Shown here: piece by piece, positions 32,481 through 44,559 of the stretch
Numbering within the stretch: position 1 is the first letter of the stretch
Layout: every line of letters starts with the position of its first letter
NCBI GenBank assembly: GCA_945643635.1
Contig: CALZFC010000016.1
Location: 5,138,501 to 5,202,500, forward strand
Direction: 5' to 3'
Source of the DNA: Allodiplogaster sudhausi
Lineage: Eukaryota; Nematoda; Chromadorea; Rhabditida; Diplogasteridae
Length of the DNA: 64,000 nt
Position numbers and translations under genes: made by a program
Notes under the pieces: generated by a model
The model's database searches: none
What the model was told of the DNA's origin: nothing
What the model saw: only the letters and a program-made list of their open reading frames with translations

Positions 32481-34873
32481 TCAGCGCGATAGCGCTGACG
32501 TTATTTTGGTAAAAGGGGGCGCTGGAACAGCAACACGCTATATACATATGTGGATCTTTCGCAATGCAACATACGACTTCCACTGTACTCGGGATGTAGG
32601 AATTCTTGAATCTTGATGTCGGAAGGAGTCTCAGAAGGACCACACGAGCTGGTCGAAGCAACGTATCCAAATGTGAGGTTGCACGGTGTGTTCGTGTCAA
32701 AGAGCGGATACATTTGGGTGCACTCTTAATGAGTATGAATATGAACAGCTGCGCTCAAGTGAGTGCAAGCAAATTTGTTCCATTTCTGCACTAACCACCA
32801 TAAAATTTCATGCACATCAACTTGGCGCAGTCCCAAAACGTGGAATCAGCCTCGTCAGCCTGGGGCTTCTTTTCGAATGGGACTGCCTGCCAGTCTAACT
32901 CATCGGGATCTTAAAAAAAAAAGTAAAACGCGATGATAGATATTGTGGTCCAGATGAAAAATAGTACCAGTAAGATTGAAGTTGGGATCGGTGAAGCTTC
33001 CAGTTAGTTGATGGTAGAAACAGGTTCCGAATTTAGTATCCCTGTACCGCTTAACAGAAACGAGTGGAAAGGGAGGTGGCAGCAAATAGCCTCTCGCAAT
33101 AAACAAGAAACACAATGCAAAATAATTTTGCAAGGATCGATTCGGGAAATATGTGAAAGAGATAGAAAAAAGCTTTGTCAACTAACAGGGGGAAGTGTGG
33201 TAGTAGTTGTAGTTGTACTAGCCGTGGTCGTGGTGGTGGGCTCGGTTGAAATAAGAGTGGTTGACATCGTAGTAGTCGTAGGAGCTGGTGTTGTCGGGAT
33301 GGTTGGCTCGGTTAGCTGCAATTGGATAATACTATCAAATTACCATGCAACAAAAAAAGAAAAGAAAAAAACATGTAAAAATAAGACTTCCAAACATATA
33401 ATAGATGTAAATATTATGCATTTTCTGCATATGCCGAGTTAGTTGCGGCTATTCGGCCAACTAACAGTTTTTGGTGTAGTTGCAGTTGTCGTAGTTGCGG
33501 TCGTCGTCTGCTCAAGTTGTGACGTCTGGGTGGCGGTGATCGTGATTATGGGAAGCTCAGCCGTGGTGACGGGGACTGTTCGGGTGCGGATTGGAGGGTC
33601 TGCGATGTTTGTCGTTGTGTGTTCAGTCGTCAGTGGATCAGTCGTCACAATTTCAGTCGTCACTGGAGCACTCGTGGTAGAAACCTCGCCTGCGTTTTGT
33701 TCACTATCTGCGTCCCCTTCAAATATCACTACTAGAGGTTACTGTTTGTTTTTTGTTGTGGTTTTTCTTGTTCTTTGTGCAAGAGTCATTGCAAATTGTT
33801 TCTATCGCTAATTCAAGAGCTTTTGTGGAATCACCTTTGGTCAATTCCATGGTTGTCGTGTCAGTTCGGCTGCTGTCTGTTAATTTTGGGATTGCAGATG
33901 GTGATGAATCAAGTTCTAGATTGGTTGATTGCATGGCCGATGTTGTCTGTTTCGCCATAGCAGTTGCTGTGGATGTTAGTGAGGACCCTGTTATGTTGTG
34001 AGTGAACCAGGAACAGAGATGTTAAAAAAACGTTCGTAAGTCATCGGTACATGCTTAGTGACATAATCTTTCCCCTAGCGATGTCTTACAACTTGCTATT
34101 AAGAAAACGCGTTGTCATTACAAACCTTCGCCAAGTCTGCTACTTGTCGATTGCCCAGCAATATTGCTTTGTTGTACAGTTCTGTTAAAGCGCCAGACTT
34201 CATGATGCACTGTCCCATTTTCACCGTTGTGCAGACATGAAGAAAGTGTCGAGTTAAGAGAAAATGCAGAACACGATTTTTTTTTTCGTATCCCACACAA
34301 TTTTGGTTGATTGTGGCAAAATTTCTTTTAAAACAACATCGAACATAAAATTCATGTACGATTTTACGCTAATCAAAATAATTTGATATACATTGTTCTG
34401 AAAAGAAGTAGAAACAAATAAACTTGAACTTTCTTCAGCTGACCCGGATGCAAGCGCAGGCGCATTTCCGAAGAAGAATCAATTGGTCATCGCTGACCGT
34501 CATGTTGCTAGGCAGGTCGCGAAAGAACTTTATTTCGCCAGCCTCCAAGGAACTGATTATATTGTTTTAAAATTTTACGACTTTATTTTCAGAACGATGA
34601 TGGCGGTTTCCTCTAATATAATCCAATGGGTAATGCAAGTGAACATTTTTGTTCACAGAATGATGTTTCATTTTTGTATTCCTTTTACGGGCCTGTTTTT
34701 CGATAGACATGAAGCCGGAACGAGCGTGACCTGCTTGATTAAATAAGAGTTTCATGACCATCGCATGCCTAAACAAGGTCTGCGCATACTTTTTCCAAGC
34801 CATAAAAATTAAGGTATACCTCTGCAGTGATGAGGTACAGATGAAGAATTAAGCAAGAGATTTGCCAGAGCAT
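32481..34873 (-). pseudogene. G5: subfamily A PAN-like/mucin gene, decayed
   Basis: E1 34820-34873 (signal MLWQISCLILHLYLITAE) and E2 34444-34542 are intact. E3 (34126 to about 34287, CSAF and VWRFNRT) has lost its acceptor, the usual CAGAACGAATCG having become an A-run. E4 starts 33987. E5 33466-33689 and an extra Thr-rich exon at 33187-33315 form the mucin. E6 (32968 to about 33084) has TG in place of the AG acceptor. E7 is 32799-32909 and E8 32584-32724 (FGYVASTSSCG). E9 32481-32521 lacks the LYVS..FWAWP part and ends in a hairpin also present at the G4 stop. Several independent lesions make function unlikely. Confidence 0.65.
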
Positions 34874-36221
34874 GGTAGGTATTGATTTGTGCAAGCTGCC
34901 GCCGACAAGAAGACAGCGAATGAAAACACATTTCGTCCATGTCCTCGAAATCCATTGTTGCCGAGGTGATGTCTATGTAGGTCTTCCACTTTCAGTTCTC
35001 TGACGCATTCGAACAACGCTACTAAAATATGACATACGGCCTGTATAAAGGAAAAATATGTATTAAGCACATATAAGACACAAAACATGTCAGATTATTT
35101 TAAGCTTTGAACAACTGGGAATGTACATACACAAGCAGTGACACGGAAGTTATTGCTCTTTGCAGAAACAAGTACATCTGCGAATCTTGTCTAGCATCTC
35201 TGAGTTTTAGACAATAAGCCTGATTTAGAGAATGGTAAACTGGTTGATTACAAAACAGTTAAAATGCTCTGTTATTCAACCGTTGAATTTCAAAAGTAAA
35301 ATTATACGTTGGTGCTTATATTTTCTCCTTGTATAGGCGATTTGGTGGTCAACATAGCTTTCTTCTTCTCTTTTTTTTCTGAGGAAATTATAGTTCTTTT
35401 ATATGCATGCCGTTTGACAGTATTTGGACCAACAAACATGCAGAAGGCACTTCTGCAAATCGCAAGATATGATCAATAGACATGCTTTTACCTGAAAATC
35501 CGTACATGTGTAGTGTTCGCGATTTTCGAAGTGCCGCAGTTCTGTATTGCGCTTAAAGATTATTTTATGTACATCTCCCCCTTCCGGGCATGTCCAAATG
35601 AGTGTTGCAAATCGTCTATTTTAACCAAAAAAAATCAGAGAAGTGTTAGCTTCAGGGAATAACAGAATATACTCGAATTAGAGAATAGAATTCCAAAACT
35701 TCAAGTTCGACTTGAATTAGTTGCTGTGGAAACTTATATCTTTATCCATACTATATATTAAATTGATGAGACAATACTTGATGAGGCAAAAAGAAAGGTG
35801 ACATGCGACTACGTTAGAAGCCATAAATGCTCTGAATTCTGCCTATTTCCTAGTAATAGGAACTTATCAACTAGCTGATGTAGTGAGGTTGTCGCAATGG
35901 GTTAAATGTCTCGAAAGTTATATCGCTAACCCGCCCATTTCCGATCGCTAGAATATCGAATTCGGCTTGGTCAGGCTCTATTTGCCAAAACAATGATTCA
36001 TTTTTGCCTCCGGCACAAGCTACTGTCTACCAATTAGATATGCTAAACAGTTTTTTTTAATACATAGCAATGAACTTCCTCTATCCAACTGTGAATTGAT
36101 GGTGCAACTGTGCTTCCCACAATACAAGAAAGGGGGAAGACACGAAGAAAAATAAAGACAGAGACACTATGTTGACGCTACCTTAGTTGTGAACGCATAT
36201 TTCTTTTGGGTGCTAAAATCT
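34874..36221. other. Intergenic: G5 upstream region and block P
   Basis: A divergent upstream motif lies at about 34956-34975, followed by unique AT-rich sequence and block P at about 35690-36170. No exon is seen. Confidence 0.45.
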
Positions 36222-38269
36222 CTATGGTCCGGGGCAATAAAAACAGGGCCATGCCCAAAAGGTCTTCTCGGTTTTTTGGAAGCGCGTGTCGCTTTTGACG
36301 CTATTATGATCATGTCCGTCCAGGCTTACGTAGAGGTTCGATGTCCGACCATCAACAACTGGAACAGCGACATGTACAATATATGGATCTTTCGGAATAA
36401 AGTATAGCATTTTCTTTTAAATACATATCTCTTTAAGAAAGAAGCTGAATTGGCTCACCTAGCTTATATTCCAGAATCTGGACTTCGGAAGGAGTTTTAC
36501 CACATGAGCTGTGCGTAGCAACGTATCCGAATGCCCTTTGTAGGTTTTCGTATAGGCACGGCGCGTTGGCGTTGTCTTCGGCAATATACATCTCGGCGCA
36601 GTCTTAAAGGAGGGCGATCACCGAAAAGTTTCATTCGAAATTTCAAAAATTCCCGCGGCCTTTCACACTCCTATACGCACGGGTGCCATTCTCACCCAAC
36701 GGGTTTGTGCAACCGCGGAATAGCACGAGCGGAGGAAGTGCCTAATCCACATTTTATGAATGGGTAACTAACCAGGGAATGGTCAGAAACCCTGGAAACC
36801 AAAAGTTCGCCTTTTTTGTACATCGGTTAAGGAGATCAAAAGAAGCTGCGGAATCCAAAAATAAACAGCGGGATCGAAATGCAAAAAAAGGTAGAGCGTT
36901 TTAAAGTTTCATACAAAATTTGTTATAGTTGAAATCGCAATGTTAATATCCCCATTAAGACCTAAGTGAGTGCATAATTTTCTTTTCTCATAATTTCTGC
37001 ACTAACTTTTTTCATTAAGTTTCACGCATAGCAACTTGGCACAGGCCCCGAAAGTGTTGTCAGCCTCGTCAGCCTGTATCTTGTTTTCGTACGGGACTGC
37101 CATCCAGTCTAACTCATCTGGAGCTGAAAAGTAAGCCGCCAATATTAGCGATTGTAGTCCTACTGTAAAATAGTACAGTCCAGATTGAAATGAGAGTTTG
37201 TGAAGTTTCCAGCTAGTTGGTGATGGTAACATGTCTGGTGCAAGAGATCCCTGTAGCGCTTGACAGCAACGAGTGGAAAGGGCGGTGGCTGCGATTGGAT
37301 AATAAGATTAAATTACAATGCAAAAAACACCCACGTATACAAGTAAAAAAGAAAGCTGTGTAAACTAACTGGGGGAAATGTTGTGGTAGTTGTTGTAGTA
37401 GTAGTAGTAGTCGTTGTAGTGGGTGGCTCGGTTGGAGGTGGAGTAGTTGCAATGGTTGTGGGTTCAGCTGAAGGAAGACCTACTGTAGTGTTGCAATATA
37501 TTGATTTCTCTGGCTAGTGTGACAATGCAATTGAATTTATCGGTTCTTAAGTTATTTGTTTTACAGATACCTATATATCATTTGTTTTCCTCCGTACACT
37601 CTAAGCCCTCATCGATAATCACAGCAAACACCTCTCTCACATTAGCGTTTATTTTAATTTTTTTTAAACATAATTATATTTTTGTTAAAAAAATTAAAAC
37701 AAACGTTAATGTGAGAGAGGTGTTTGCTGTCTTTTTACTTTTTGTGGTCGTCGTGCTCTCCGTGGTGGTGCATGTTTCAGGCTTGAAGTAGAGCGGCTGA
37801 GGCTGGCAAGAGTAGTTGAAGACGCTTCCGAGGAGGGCGCAGTGGACACCGTTATAGGCAACCGCCTCGCACTCGGGCGACTGTCGGAATGGTTATTTTT
37901 CACTGTATTTTAATATGTTGCAAAAATAAAAATTATTTACTATATTTAAATACTCATTTGTAAATAGTCAAACCTGGTCGCATTTCATCGTGCATTCTTG
38001 TAGCACTGATATACCCGGGAACAGCAAGAGCCTTGGCCTTAGCTCTGTTGACTTCAAGTCCGGTTCATACTCGCATGGCATCTAACGATGGAATGTTGCA
38101 TAGTTTTTTTATTCAAATTTAATTCTAAATCACTTCGAATCCACTGATGAACAGAATTCAAGCAAACTTATATTTATACACTATATTACAGATTCAGATC
38201 AACCGATTTTGTGTGAAGAAGAAGATAAAGAAGAAGCAGGAGCCACTTGGATGCCTCGCCACTCGCCAT
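36222..38269 (-). CDS. G6: secreted PAN-domain/mucin glycoprotein, apparently intact
   Basis: Eight exons keep phase throughout: 38204-38269, 37974-38081, 37739-37880, 37370-37482, 37177-37288, 37007-37123, 36459-36602 and 36222-36358, totalling 939 nt or 312 residues. The order is signal peptide (MASGEASKWLLLLL), a PAN/apple domain (PCEYE, CTMKCDQ, SPECEAVAYNG, CALLGS), a short Thr/Pro mucin linker, then a domain with KRYRD, LDWMAVPYENK, CAKLLC, FGYVATHSSCG, LYVSLDGHDHN and FWAWPCFYC. Several NxT/S sites are present. It has no membrane anchor, so it is predicted secreted. PAN domains bind protein or carbohydrate; the C-terminal domain is of a family I do not recognise. A hairpin element lies 8 bp past the exon 3 donor. 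This is the best reference copy of subfamily C. Confidence 0.75.
37621..37730. mobile_element. 110-bp hairpin (MITE-like) element
   Basis: Almost perfect inverted repeat: ACAGCAAACACCTCTCTCAC at the left end and its reverse complement at the right end, with arms of about 45 bp and an AT-rich centre. It lies in G6 intron 3, close to the donor of the PAN exon. It has no coding capacity. Family unknown. Confidence 0.75.
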
Positions 38270-38999
38270 TAGTGCTCGTCGTCCGACTAAGCGTACTTCT
38301 TCAGTGCTTCTCAGTTGAAGAGTACTTAGCTTCTTCAACTGCAACGCCTAGCGACGGATGTAAGGCTAACTGGTTAAAGAGCTTTTTGAACTTATGTGTT
38401 TGTGTGTGCGCTTTTTGAGTGTTTTGTGTGCTATTCCTTCGAATTCAACGCTTCAGCAACCGAGCGCAGAAGGCAAATGAGAAAAAGGTCCAATTTGGAT
38501 AGAAGATCCAGCATTTGATATTTATACTCTTCTTCTAGTTCAAATCTTGATAAACACCTGGTAGAATGAATGGAAGGTTTTCATATAAATTTTCTTGATT
38601 CCTCGAAGTTAACAATATACAACCGTAAGATATCATTCCTTTATCACAGCTTCCACAAGTTATCAGAATACCTCACTATGCTTCAACTTTTGATCTCACA
38701 TGAGCATTAAGCGCGTGACTGGGCTCCCACGCTCTTCTACTACTTTATCTTCACTGAAGTGCCGGTGGGTTTCTACGTCCATTCTCTGCAGCCCCGCAAT
38801 TAAGCTGCAGAATGTTTTTTTTAAGATAACAAGGAATATAAGAAAAATTGCCAGATGTGCATCAATCACCAATCTATGTATTATCGGTCGGAGTCGAATC
38901 GGATTCGACTGAACTTCACTTCGGAAGAGTGCATTCAAGCCGGCCCAACTTTCCATTCCCTTATTTGGATTCATATATTCGGGGCCATATTCTGGCATA

Positions 39000-39065
39000 T
39001 AAAGTATGTAAAGAAAGATGTGAGAGATGCCGATGTAAAAGAAAGAAGGCTAGTGGAAGCCGCAT
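39000..39065 (-). pseudogene. Orphan signal-peptide exon (related to subfamily B)
   Basis: The minus strand from 39065 encodes MRLPLAFFLLHRHL, matching the first exons of G9 and G10 (MLLQLAFFLLHLHL), and is preceded by the conserved upstream block. No PAN exons follow. The sister copy near 40590 has ATT where this one has ATG. Alternatively the Met/Gly-rich continuation (MPEYGPEYMNPNK at about 38998) is a separate small peptide gene. Confidence 0.4.
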
Positions 39066-41746
39066 CTCCAGAGCCTTTCAGCGAAATTTGCGCAAGCCAC
39101 TTTCGAAGAGAGACGAAGGAAAGTGAATTCTCCTCATGTCTTGGCCTAACAGATCCATTAGACATTGTTGTCGTTTTTGGGATTTAGGAATGCATAATAT
39201 GTTAGCACGAGTCATATGGAATAATAGAGTCTCATAATCTGTGGTTGACTTGTGTGTAAGGACAGGCGCATTCACGTGGCACATGGCCAAACAAACTTCC
39301 TGCTTCATCCGCCGAAGCAGCGTGGCCGCGATGGAAAGTTTTTTTCGCCGTCCTGCACTTCATGATCATATGCGTATCGTGATTAAAGGGGGATGATCAC
39401 CGAAAATATAACGAAGACAAACAGTTAAGAATTGTCAAATAGAGATACTATAGCCGTCTTACCTTCACGGAAAAAAAACATAATCATGTCGAATGATTGA
39501 AAAAGAATAGTGATTTTCGCTCGGCTTGTCTTCGACTTAAATTTGTTGCCGTGGAAACACATATCATAATATATAGGTATATCAAATTTATCTGACAATT
39601 CTTTTGAGACCAAAACGAAAGATGACATTAGACTACGCCCAAAAAAACGAGTGGTTATGCAAGCTCTGAATTCTCCCTATTTGTAGTACTATGAAAATAT
39701 TAACTAACTACTGTTGTGCGGCAGTCGCAACACCTGTTAAATGTTAGACTTTCGGGCCCGGCTTGGTCAGGATCTACTTGCAAAAATATTGATACACATG
39801 TAAAAGTGTTATAACCTAAATATATCACACTAAATGGCCCAAATTAGCTGGGATTACATGGTCAAGCTGATTGTGAGCTACAAACAATATTAGGATAAAA
39901 TGTAGGAGACAAGGTAATGAATATATGTTTAAGAGAAAGACACTGCCGTATAACAACCATAGTTGTGTTTCTTTTGTATGCTAAAAAAAAACTCAATGTG
40001 ATGTTAGTGGAGCTGACGTCAGCGCGATAGTGCTAAAGCTTGTTCAGTTGACGAGAACTACATATGTGCGCTCCACCGGCGCCTAGCGACGGAAGAAAGA
40101 ATCTAAGTGGTTTAAAAGATTTTCTGAATTTATGTATGTGTTTTTTTGCTTTTTATGTGACATTCCTTCGACTTCAACGGGCTTATACTACTTTATAATT
40201 GAAGAGCAGGTAGGTTTCTGTGTACTGTCTCTGCAGCCCCGCAATTTAGCCGCAGAATGTTTTTATAACGTAACAAGGAATAGAAGAAAGACTAATTGCC
40301 ACAGGTGCATCAACTGTACTGCGCGATCACGACACCAATCCATTATCGATCGGTGTCTAATCGGATTCGACTGAACTTCACGTCGGACGAAGTCATTCAG
40401 GCTCGTGGCCAGGGATGGTTACTGCCCGGCTCGGCCCGTACATAGGGCCAGCCGGCCCAACCTCCCATTGCCCTACTTCCCATTTCCATATTCGTATTCA
40501 TATATTCATGGCCATATCCGGGCATGTAAAAGATGTAAAGAAAGATGTTAGAGATGCCGATGTAAAAGAAAGAAGGCGAGCTGTAGCCGAATCTCCAGAG
40601 CCTTTCAGCGAAATCTGCGTAAGCATCTTCGTGGAGAGACGAAGCATAACGGAATCTCCTCATGGCTTGGCCTAAGAAGTCCATTAGTAGCTGTGGAAAC
40701 AATGAAACGTTGTCGTTGTCATTTTTGTGATTTAGTAATGCATAATATGTTAGCACGAGTCATATGAAATAGAGTCTCATATTCTGTGGCCGACTTGTGT
40801 GGACATGACCAACATCCGGATCGTCTCCTTCATCATCCTCTAAAGCAGCGTTGTTAATTAAACTCGTTTCATATCATAATATTTATAAAAATTTTAAATG
40901 TTGACGCCGAAAATAAACAGACCAAAATGTCAAGTAGAGATCCTTTCAAACGTCTTACCTTCACGGAACAATAGAATCAACTCGAGTGATAGACAAAGAA
41001 AATGAATTTCGTTCGGCTTCTCTTCGATTTAAATATGTTGCCGTGGAAACATACATACATACACCTTTATCCGCTTTACATATCAAGTGACATTACTTGA
41101 TGACACCAAATCGAAAAGTGACGTTAGCCTATGCCCAGAACACTAGTGGTCGTGGAATATCTATGTAGTACTTCCCCCGTTTTTTTTTATTCTGTCGTCA
41201 TTTGCGCGACGTCGAGATGACTGCCGCCTTGCACGCGCATTCTAATAGCAAGCGCTATTGAATATTAACACTGTGAATTTTAGCCGTTTATTTTTTTTTC
41301 TTTTTTTTTCTATTTAATTTTTTATATTTAATTAGACAAATATTTATACGAAAACATGAAACAGAACGATTTGTGATTGATCATTGAAAGAAGTATTTGC
41401 ATCGTAATTTGCTCGTATATGGGGTATTGTAAATTAAAAGGGACATGCGTATCTCTTTAAAAATTCATGAATATATGCATGTTTGTATGTATGTGCATGA
41501 TTGTCTTTGTGTGCTCTCTTCACAACCTTCATTCATTGTTTTAAAAATCATTTCGAGCTAGCACTTTTTTGAAACTAGTAGTTGAATTCTGATGCTTATT
41601 AGTAAGACGGAAATCTAGTAACGCATGAAAGCACTCTCTCCCTCTCCCTCACTTCCCTTTTCTCTTACTACTTTATAATCTCTGCTTCCCTACTAATAAA
41701 TAGCACATAGAGTGAGAAAAAGAAAAAGGACTGAAAAGTGTCATAC

Positions 41747-41800
41747 CTTTGCTATGATGAGACGCAAATGAAGAAGGAAGTAAGCCATTTGCCAGAGCAT
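41747..41800 (-). pseudogene. Orphan subfamily A signal-peptide exon
   Basis: 54 nt encoding MLWQMAYFLLHLRLIIAK with donor GTATGA, the same length and phase as E1 of G1, G2, G5 and G7. No E2-like exon is found downstream within 2 kb, so it is a leftover of a deleted gene copy. Confidence 0.6.
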
Positions 41801-42510
41801 GTTGACAGCCTATCACGAAGATCTGTGCAAGGCAGACTCATGGGCATATATCCAGCATGTTCGGCATATCGTTCGTTAAGTATTAACGTTTTTTTTTGAA
41901 TACTTGGTTTCAATTCGAAACATGTATGTATGCTTCATATTGTACACTTTACATGCTTAAATTGTGTGAAGGCAGAATGGAGAATAGAGACGAAAAAGAA
42001 CTCTATTATTGTGAGCGAATAACGAATCGTTGTTTATGAGCTACCACTACATTAAAAAGTCGACAACCTGTCCCATAATGTCCAAATGAAGAATAAAAGG
42101 TAAACAACATTTCAAATGTATACTTTCACAGAGTGTTTATAGAACCTCGGAAAGTAGAAGGCGAGCAAACCAACGTCATTGAACGAACGAAAATTCGAAT
42201 TCACTGCTGTCCCGAATGATCAGCATATTTTTGTTATTACAAAAGACTGAAATTTTTTATACGAAGGGCTTGTGTCCTCAATGGAACTTGTAATTTATTC
42301 TATATCCACAAAATTGTACAAAAAGCGAGCATCCACTTTAGTCGTATTTTTTTAGTCTGGCAGATTTAGATCCTAGATTTAGAATGTCAGTAAAATGACG
42401 AGGCAAATGCGAAACGGACGCTCGTTGCTGTGCAACATGTGAAACTTTTGTGCCATCGTGAATACAAAGAACGTTCACATCATCAGGCTGGACATGTGAA
42501 AGCGTTTTAA

Positions 42511-44227
42511 GAGAGCCAATCTGAGAGACTCGAGCACGGGCACGTCGGGAACAAAATTATTTTTTTGATTTTTTATTCATTCTAATGGCTTATGTAGCAC
42601 CCTATAGAGATCCCAAAAAAAATGTTCCAAAATTTTTTTTCTGTTATTTCACCATGGAAATGCACCGAAAACCCGAAAAAACTCAAATGACCATAACTTT
42701 GTTCATTGTTGAGATATATTAATTTTGAACAGTTTATTCAATTCCAAATTGAAAGGCGCACAAAAATGGCGTTAATCACTTTTTAAAAATATTTCATTAA
42801 AGGCCTCATTTTGGCATTTTAATATTTCGAGTGGTGCGTTTGGGGCATAAAAACCACCCATGTCAAAAAGGTGAAAGAACCAGGTGAAAGAGCGACATTT
42901 TAAACCCCTGACGAGATGCCTTTCATTCAGAAATCCGTACACCTATTTTACTATTCTTTCACATGAAGCGCGCGAGTCAGTCAAAATGGCGCATTTTCGG
43001 ATGCCGAGGCACCGTGCAAGCGCATTCATCGATCCATAACTGCGTTGAATGTCAATATTACAAAATCGTAAGTATATCATCTAAGAGCTCTCACGGAGAT
43101 CTTCAAATGGTACATACATACTTTTATTGAAAAGTTTCAATTTATATTTAAAATTTCGTTCTGTACAATTAGAAGGCTTAAAAAACTATTTTAAAAACAT
43201 TTTCGAATATCGAAACATACATCATAAGAAAGAGGATGAAATTTTCTACAAGATGAATCCCTTTCAATGGAATTCCATTCATAAGATCTTTTGTTATAAG
43301 CTATAAAAGTAGTGCCAGTAGCGTCGCTGTCATTTTGCCCAAGAATTCACATTTAAGGCTATTCGAATTAGAATATTCCAATCCTTTTTTCTACAGTTTT
43401 TCCATAAGGCTTTGCTTTCCAAATCTTATGGCTTATAACAAAAGATCGTATGCATGGAATTCCATTGAAAGGGGTTCATCTTGTAGCAAATTTCATCCTC
43501 TTTCTTACGATGTATGTTTCAACAGGCGAAAATGTTTTTGAAGTAGTTTTTTAAGCCTTCTATTTGTACAGAACGAAATTTCCCATATAAATTGAAACTT
43601 TTCAATAAAAGTATGTATGGAACATTTGAAGATCTCCGTGAGAGCTCTAAGATGATATACTTTTGTAATATTGACATTGAGAGCAGTTATGGATCGATGA
43701 ATGCGCTTGCTCGGCGCCTTGGCGGCCGAAAATGCGTAATTTTGACCGACTCGCGCTCTTCATGTCAAAGAATAGTAAAATAGGTGTACGGATTAGTGAA
43801 TGAAAGGTATCTAATTAGGGGTATAAAATGTCGCTCTTTCACGTGGTGCTTTCACCTTTTTGACATGGGGGGTTTTTATGCCCCAAACGCACCACTCGAA
43901 ATATTAAAATGCCAAAATGAGGCCTTTAATGAAATATTTTTAAAAAGTGATTAACAACATTTTTGTGCGCCTTTCAATTTGTAATTGAATAAACAGTTCA
44001 AAATTAATATATCTCAACAATGAACAAAGTTATGATCATTTGAGTTTTTTTTCGGGTTTTCGGTGCATATCCATGGTGAAATAACAGAAAAAAAATGTTG
44101 GAACAATTTTTTTGGGATCTCTATAGGGTGCTACATAAGCCATTAGAAGGAATAAAAAATCAAAAAATAATTTTGTTCCCGACATGTCATGTATGAAGGC
44201 CTGCTCGAACCTCTCAGATTGGCTCTC
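42511..44227. mobile_element. 1.7-kb palindromic (foldback) element flanked by TTAA
   Basis: Two inverted arms of about 800 bp surround a roughly 110-bp centre. Outer ends read GAGAGCCAATCTGAGAG and its complement, and TTAA abuts both ends (42507-42510 and 44228-44231). Arms are near-identical, with scattered substitutions. No transposase is encoded; the ORFs of 68 and 63 codons fall inside the arms. TTAA target duplications are typical of piggyBac-type elements, so a non-autonomous relative is a reasonable inference. Confidence 0.8.
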
Positions 44228-44559
44228 TTAAATACATATGTATGTACAGTGTGCAGATAAGTTCTGCCTACTCTTCGTCGGAAATCGACGAAATCACCTG
44301 TGTAAATCGCTCGCACACGTGCAAGCCAGTAGATCCCGTGCATCCCTTTATCACATTGCCCGACAAGCGAATAAACAATTTCAAATTAATTGCAATGGAC
44401 GATACATATGTACTGAGATTATATGGTGAAACGCCTAACAGAAGGATAAAATGTTATACGAATATAAAACCAAGCTAAAGACTCAATGTAAACACTACCT
44501 CATGGTCAGTTATGCATGCTTCTTTTACATGCCATAAGATGTACATGATGTTGGTGTAG

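Larger units (their letters stand above)
38270..42510. other. Intergenic with two gene remnants and repeated flanks
   Basis: About 38330-39900 and 40080-41170 are diverged tandem copies of one segment; both contain gcagccccgcaatt and catgtaaag-type stretches. Each carries a signal-peptide-like first exon and a minus ORF that continues into Met/Gly/Trp-rich sequence. Block P follows at about 39520-39910 and 41010-41170. An orphan subfamily A first exon is at 41747-41800. Blocks S and R occupy 42115-42490. Full genes are absent. Confidence 0.45.
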
